From positions 248,001 through 312,000 of the forward strand of contig CAWAMM010000002.1 in NCBI GenBank assembly GCA_963783145.1: a stretch of 64,000 nucleotides of DNA, read 5' to 3'. Source of the DNA: DATGKG01 sp963783145 (lineage in GTDB: Bacteria; Desulfobacterota; Binatia; Binatales; Binataceae). Position 1 is the first letter of the stretch, and each line of letters opens with the position of its first letter. Both the position numbers and the translations under genes were made by a program. Of the stretch, positions 61,206-64,000 are shown piece after piece. The notes beneath the pieces were generated by a model that worked only from the letters and a program-made list of their open reading frames with translations, was not told the DNA's origin and did no database searches.

Positions 61206-61252
61206 GGTTCCGGCAAGATACCGTTGATGATGCGCGCGAGGAAGAAGCGGCG

Positions 61253-61693
61253 CTAACGGTGGCGGTTCATCATACGATAGTCGACGTAGGCGACCACCTC
61301 GCCCTTCTGATTGCTGAGCGTCGAGCGGATTACGGTGAACGTCATGGTGCCGGTGCGGCCGGTTTTCTCGTAAGTTTCTTTCACCTCGGTCTTAACCGAA
61401 ATCGAATCGCCGGGACGAATCGGCGTTTTCAGTTCCATGTCGATGCCGGCCATCAAACCGCCGCGCGGAAACAGCGCCTGCTCCGCGGAACCCTCACCGC
61501 GTCGAATCGATGCGGCGAACCAGGGCGGCGCGATGATTCCCCGATAGGGTCCGGCCGCGGCCGCAACCGGATCCAGGTACAGCGGATTGAGATCGCCGAC
61601 CGCGGTACAGAAGTTCGCGATTTTTTCGGTCGTCACCTCAACCGGAGCATCCGGCTGAAATCTGCGCGCAAGGTTGGATTGGTCTTCTTTCAT
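61253..61693 (-). CDS. MaoC-like / FAS1-type dehydratase domain protein
   Basis: The 146 residues are a single hotdog domain of the (R)-hydratase group: 'VEVTTEKIANFCTAVGDLNPLYLDPVAAAAGPYRGIIAPPWFAASI', in which 'GDLNPLYLDP' is the Asp-x4-His-like catalytic segment. The His is replaced by Leu-Tyr here, as in the N-terminal domains of some two-domain dehydratases. It may need a partner subunit. The second half has 'RPGDSISVKTEVKETYEKTGRTGTMTFTV'. Third of a small lipid-metabolism run. Confidence 0.82.
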   Translation of the reverse strand: MKEDQSNLARRFQPDAPVEVTTEKIANFCTAVGDLNPLYLDPVAAAAGPYRGIIAPPWFAASIRRGEGSAEQALFPRGGLMAGIDMELKTPIRPGDSISVKTEVKETYEKTGRTGTMTFTVIRSTLSNQKGEVVAYVDYRMMNRHR

Positions 61694-61802
61694 TTTAAAT
61701 TGATCGTCTCGAAGCTATCACGCCTCCAAGAGCAGTCAAAGTTGAAGCGGACGCTAGCTCTTCCGTTTGGCGCATCGCTATGCTTCTGAACGGATTCTTC
61801 GT

Positions 61803-62147
61803 ATGCGCGCATACTGCATAACGCATGGCGCAGTGCTGGCGATGGTCGGCATTGCAGGTTTTATCTTGTTGATGGTTTCGGGTGTGGCGTGGGGGATCAT
61901 AATGTTCAACGTGTATGCCCTCCTGTGGTCGCCCTACGTTCACGCGTATGTGGCGGCAGCGGGCGCGGGAGATCCGATGCTCCTCGGCGGCCGCGTCAGT
62001 CTGGGTGCATTGACGCTTCATTGCGAGGTGATTGTGCTCATGATGGCGCCGTGGGCTTTCATCGCGGCGCGCTGCTTCCTCCGGTTTATCGGGCTGGCCG
62101 ACGATTTCTTCGCGCATGCTCTCAACGCAGGATCCGTTTCGCGTTGA
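61803..62147 (+). CDS. Hypothetical membrane protein with three helices
   Basis: The 114 residues are mostly hydrophobic: 'HGAVLAMVGIAGFILLMVSGVAWGIIMF', 'YVHAYVAAAGAGDPMLLGGRVSLGALTLHCEVIVLMMAPWAFIAA'. ATG 61803 has no strong ribosome site. No family recognised. Coding is plausible because a plus-strand gene with balanced codons and three helices is rare by chance, but confidence is moderate. Confidence 0.55.
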   Translation: MRAYCITHGAVLAMVGIAGFILLMVSGVAWGIIMFNVYALLWSPYVHAYVAAAGAGDPMLLGGRVSLGALTLHCEVIVLMMAPWAFIAARCFLRFIGLADDFFAHALNAGSVSR

Positions 62148-62279
62148 CCGAGGCGCGCGGGAACTGGCGTTTTCCGCAGGATTGATCGGCTCGATTTCCT
62201 ACACGAAGCATTTTTGGGTTGCGAAAACCCGTGCTATAGACGGATTTAGAGGCGTCTAAGGAATCGGGGGTTAGGGACC

Positions 62280-62768
62280 ATGGCTGAAAAGACGATGATG
62301 CGGAAGGGATTTGCGATTCTGGCGGCGGCGCTTTTGGTAGGGGCGCTTTTGGTGCCGACCAGAGCTGGTGCAATCGAAGTCAAGAAACTTCTGCCCGGAG
62401 GCCAGAGCTCGGGTGGCGGCGGTGGCGGAGGGGGCGGCGGTTCCTCCGCGCCAAATCCGATGAGCAAAGCGCAACAGCAGGCGCTTCAGGATGCGGTCGC
62501 CAATGACTCGGAGCAGTACCTTGGAGCGGAGAGCGAAAAGAAAGCCTCCGGCGACCCCTATGTCGACTTGGAGCATGCCAAGCCGCATATCTTCCCTAGC
62601 GGCACTAACGTCACCGTCAAGCTCCAAGCCGAGTCGTACAAGGCCAAGGGCAAGAAGTCGGGAGAGCAGAAGGCTTTGGTGATGAAGTACAAAGCCAAAG
62701 GGAACACCTACGTCCTCGATGGCGATCCGACCTGGGAAGACGTCACCGCGACCGCCAAGGCCAAATAG
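62280..62768 (+). CDS. Exported Gly-rich hypothetical protein
   Basis: The 162 residues start with a signal peptide (about 1-31: 'GFAILAAALLVGALLVPTRAGA'). A run of ten Gly (about residues 45-54) forms a flexible linker, followed by a Lys-rich domain with 'DPYVDLEHAKPHIFPSGTNVTVKLQAESYKAKGK'. TTAGGGA precedes the ATG. Function unknown. Two small hairpins lie upstream (TAGACG / CGTCTA at 62237-62258). Confidence 0.75.
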   Translation: MAEKTMMRKGFAILAAALLVGALLVPTRAGAIEVKKLLPGGQSSGGGGGGGGGGSSAPNPMSKAQQQALQDAVANDSEQYLGAESEKKASGDPYVDLEHAKPHIFPSGTNVTVKLQAESYKAKGKKSGEQKALVMKYKAKGNTYVLDGDPTWEDVTATAKAK

Positions 62769-62952
62769 AAGCATTGTGAGGCAAATCCGCGCGGCGATAG
62801 CGACCCCGTAGCCTCCCTTAATACCGGTACCAAAGTACTACTTGGCATAGGGGTGGCACGGGTGCAGTGTAAGGCACCGATCCACTTCGTGTGGTCGAGG
62901 GGCGGAAATTCTCCGCCTCGCGCGAAGATGGATCGCCAGGGAGGCCTCGCCC

Positions 62953-63696
62953 ATGAAGCGCTACTTCGCGGAATTCTTCGGAACCTTCGTGTTGGTGTTC
63001 GGCGGATGCGGCGCCGCGGTGCTCGCCGGGGACAAAATTGGATTTGCCGGGGTCGCCTTCGCATTCGGGCTCTCGCTGCTCGCGATGGTTTACACCATCG
63101 GGCCGATCTCCGGATGCCACATCAATCCTGCCGTAACCGTGGGTCTTCTACTGAGCGGCAAATTCGAAGCGAAGCACGTGCCCGGATACATCATCGCGCA
63201 GATCGTCGGCGCGATCGTCGCAGCCGCGGTGCTGCTGCTGATCGCGGAGGGGCGCAATGGCGGCTACGATCCCGCGCTGTCGGGTTTTGCGGCCAACGGC
63301 TACGGTGCGCATTCGCCGGAAAACTTCGACCTCATCGCCGCGTTCATTACCGAGGTGGTGCTGACGTTTTTCCTGGTGTTCACCGTGCTCGGTGCCACCG
63401 ATACCAAGGCGCCGGTGGGATTTGCCGGCCTCGCCATCGGATTGGTGCTCACCTTGATTCATCTGGTCGGGATCCCGGTCACCAACACCTCGGTGAATCC
63501 TGCCCGTAGCATTGGTCCCGCGGTCTTCGTCGGCGGATGGGCGCTCGGCCAGCTTTGGCTGTTCATCGTCGCGCCTTTGATCGGCGCGGCGGTCGCAGCA
63601 GTCGCATACCAGATGATTCGCATCAGCGAGCCAATCATTCCGGCACGTCGGGCCGAGTCGGCGCTGCCGAGCGAGCAGCTCGAACGTTCAATCTGA
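62953..63696 (+). CDS. aqpZ: Aquaporin Z (MIP family water channel)
   Basis: The 247 residues have six membrane helices and the two NPA boxes 'GCHINPAVTVGLLLSG' and 'TNTSVNPARSIGPAVF'. The Arg after the second NPA and His in 'TLIHLVGIPVTNTSVNPARS' form the narrow filter of water-selective AqpZ, rather than glycerol channels. Length and motifs are typical. The ATG has GGGAGG upstream. It is followed by a strong terminator at 63729-63765. Confidence 0.96.
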   Translation: MKRYFAEFFGTFVLVFGGCGAAVLAGDKIGFAGVAFAFGLSLLAMVYTIGPISGCHINPAVTVGLLLSGKFEAKHVPGYIIAQIVGAIVAAAVLLLIAEGRNGGYDPALSGFAANGYGAHSPENFDLIAAFITEVVLTFFLVFTVLGATDTKAPVGFAGLAIGLVLTLIHLVGIPVTNTSVNPARSIGPAVFVGGWALGQLWLFIVAPLIGAAVAAVAYQMIRISEPIIPARRAESALPSEQLERSI

Positions 63697-63728
63697 TCGT
63701 CAGATCGATCATCTTCTGCCAGTCGAAA

Positions 63729-63765
63729 GATGACGGCGCTCAGAAGGGCGCCGTCATCGTTTTTT
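63729..63765 (+). terminator. Rho-independent terminator after aqpZ
   Basis: The arms 63729-63739 and 63748-63758 (GATGACGGCGC / GCGCCGTCATC) pair perfectly over 11 bases around an 8-base loop. A T run at 63760-63765 follows. This is the clearest intrinsic terminator in the window. Confidence 0.9.
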
Positions 63766-63886
63766 AGAGCATCGAAAAAGATTGTCAGGTTTGAAAAAGC
63801 ATAGCGTAGCTGAATAAACTATATCTGCGCGTGAATTATACGAAAGAAGTAGCACTGCATCTTTTTTGCGCGCGAATGGGGGGATT

Positions 63887-64000
63887 ATGTCGCTGAAGTC
63901 GGCTTCGCGGCCCTTTCTTGTTTGCCTGCTTTTGTTGCCCGAGCTGGCAGGGATCACCTTAGTCTCGCAAGCGCGTGCCGCATCCTCACCCCCACCCAAT
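63887..64000 (+). CDS. Exported protein, N-terminal part (cut by the window end)
   Basis: ATG 63887 is preceded by GGGGGG. The 38 visible codons form a signal peptide: basic start 'MSLKSASRPF', a hydrophobic core 'LVCLLLLPELAGITLV', and a cleavage site after 'SQARA', followed by 'ASSPPPN'. The remainder lies outside the window. An AT-rich promoter region precedes it (63770-63870). Confidence 0.7.
   Translation, partial: MSLKSASRPFLVCLLLLPELAGITLVSQARAASSPPPN

Noticed and set aside
62843..62857. RpoN-like element before aqpZ
   Set aside because: It matches 8 of 10 positions, but GG/GC pairs are common in this G-rich stretch and nothing else supports it.
1..64000. CRISPR arrays, tRNA or rRNA genes, insertion sequences, prophage
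   Set aside because: I read for regular spaced repeats, tRNA arms, transposase motifs and phage structural genes on both strands and saw none that I can support.

Overview
The window is a GC-rich bacterial chromosome segment with about 70 genes on both strands. I see no rRNA, tRNA, CRISPR array, transposase or intact prophage. The mix of genes is a class II style flagellum, a full chemotaxis operon, several luciferase-like (LLM) flavin monooxygenases, several amidohydrolases that begin 'DADGHILEP', VOC and SDR enzymes, and an aa3-type oxidase. This suits a motile, respiring, environmental Gram-negative bacterium. It resembles what is known of uncultured soil lineages such as candidate class Binatia (Desulfobacterota_B), but that placement is an inference from gene content only.

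Layout. (1) 1-3.9 kb: flagellar filament genes on the plus strand: the 3' part of one flagellin, a complete short flagellin, fliD and fliS. (2) 4.0-17.1 kb: a minus-strand motility and chemotaxis block. Read in transcription order it is hybrid cheA, cheW, globin-coupled MCP, membrane MCP, an internally deleted MCP remnant, cheY, cheB, cheR, cheX-like, a receiver/Hpt-like regulator and motA. (3) 17.5-20.4 kb: sugar uptake by an OprB porin and a sugar:proton symporter. (4) 20.6-31.3 kb: a catabolic accessory region with three LLM monooxygenases, a BNR propeller protein, an amidohydrolase, a VOC protein, an alpha/beta hydrolase, a decayed tandem paralogue and small regulators. (5) 31.5-44.9 kb: a frameshifted NHL propeller, a TPR-sulfotransferase, a group D flavin monooxygenase followed by a MetE-like protein, an MFS exporter, an enoyl-CoA hydratase, an SDR, and a TetR repressor with two perfect 17-bp operators. 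(6) 44.9-53.4 kb: universal stress proteins, a cytochrome c, a CBS/zinc-ribbon/DUF2267 operon and the cytochrome oxidase operon, several of which have RpoN (sigma-54)-like promoters. (7) 53.4-64 kb: a phosphoesterase, SDR, tandem amidohydrolases, a GT-C-like membrane protein, hotdog-fold lipid enzymes, AqpZ, and the first codons of an exported protein.

How the parts work together. The chemotaxis operon probably combines oxygen or gas sensing (protoglobin MCP) with membrane sensing. It carries two signalling modules that have lost their phospho-acceptor residue: the CheA receiver and the Hpt-like domain next to motA. The stress and respiration genes look like a small RpoN-linked regulon. The LLM, VOC, hydrolase, SDR and amidohydrolase genes look like degradation pathways for unknown organic compounds.

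Caution. Several otherwise normal genes carry a single-base frame break, including cytochrome oxidase subunit II. Some are probably assembly or read errors. Others, such as the decayed paralogue at 24 kb and the MCP remnant, look like real gene decay.
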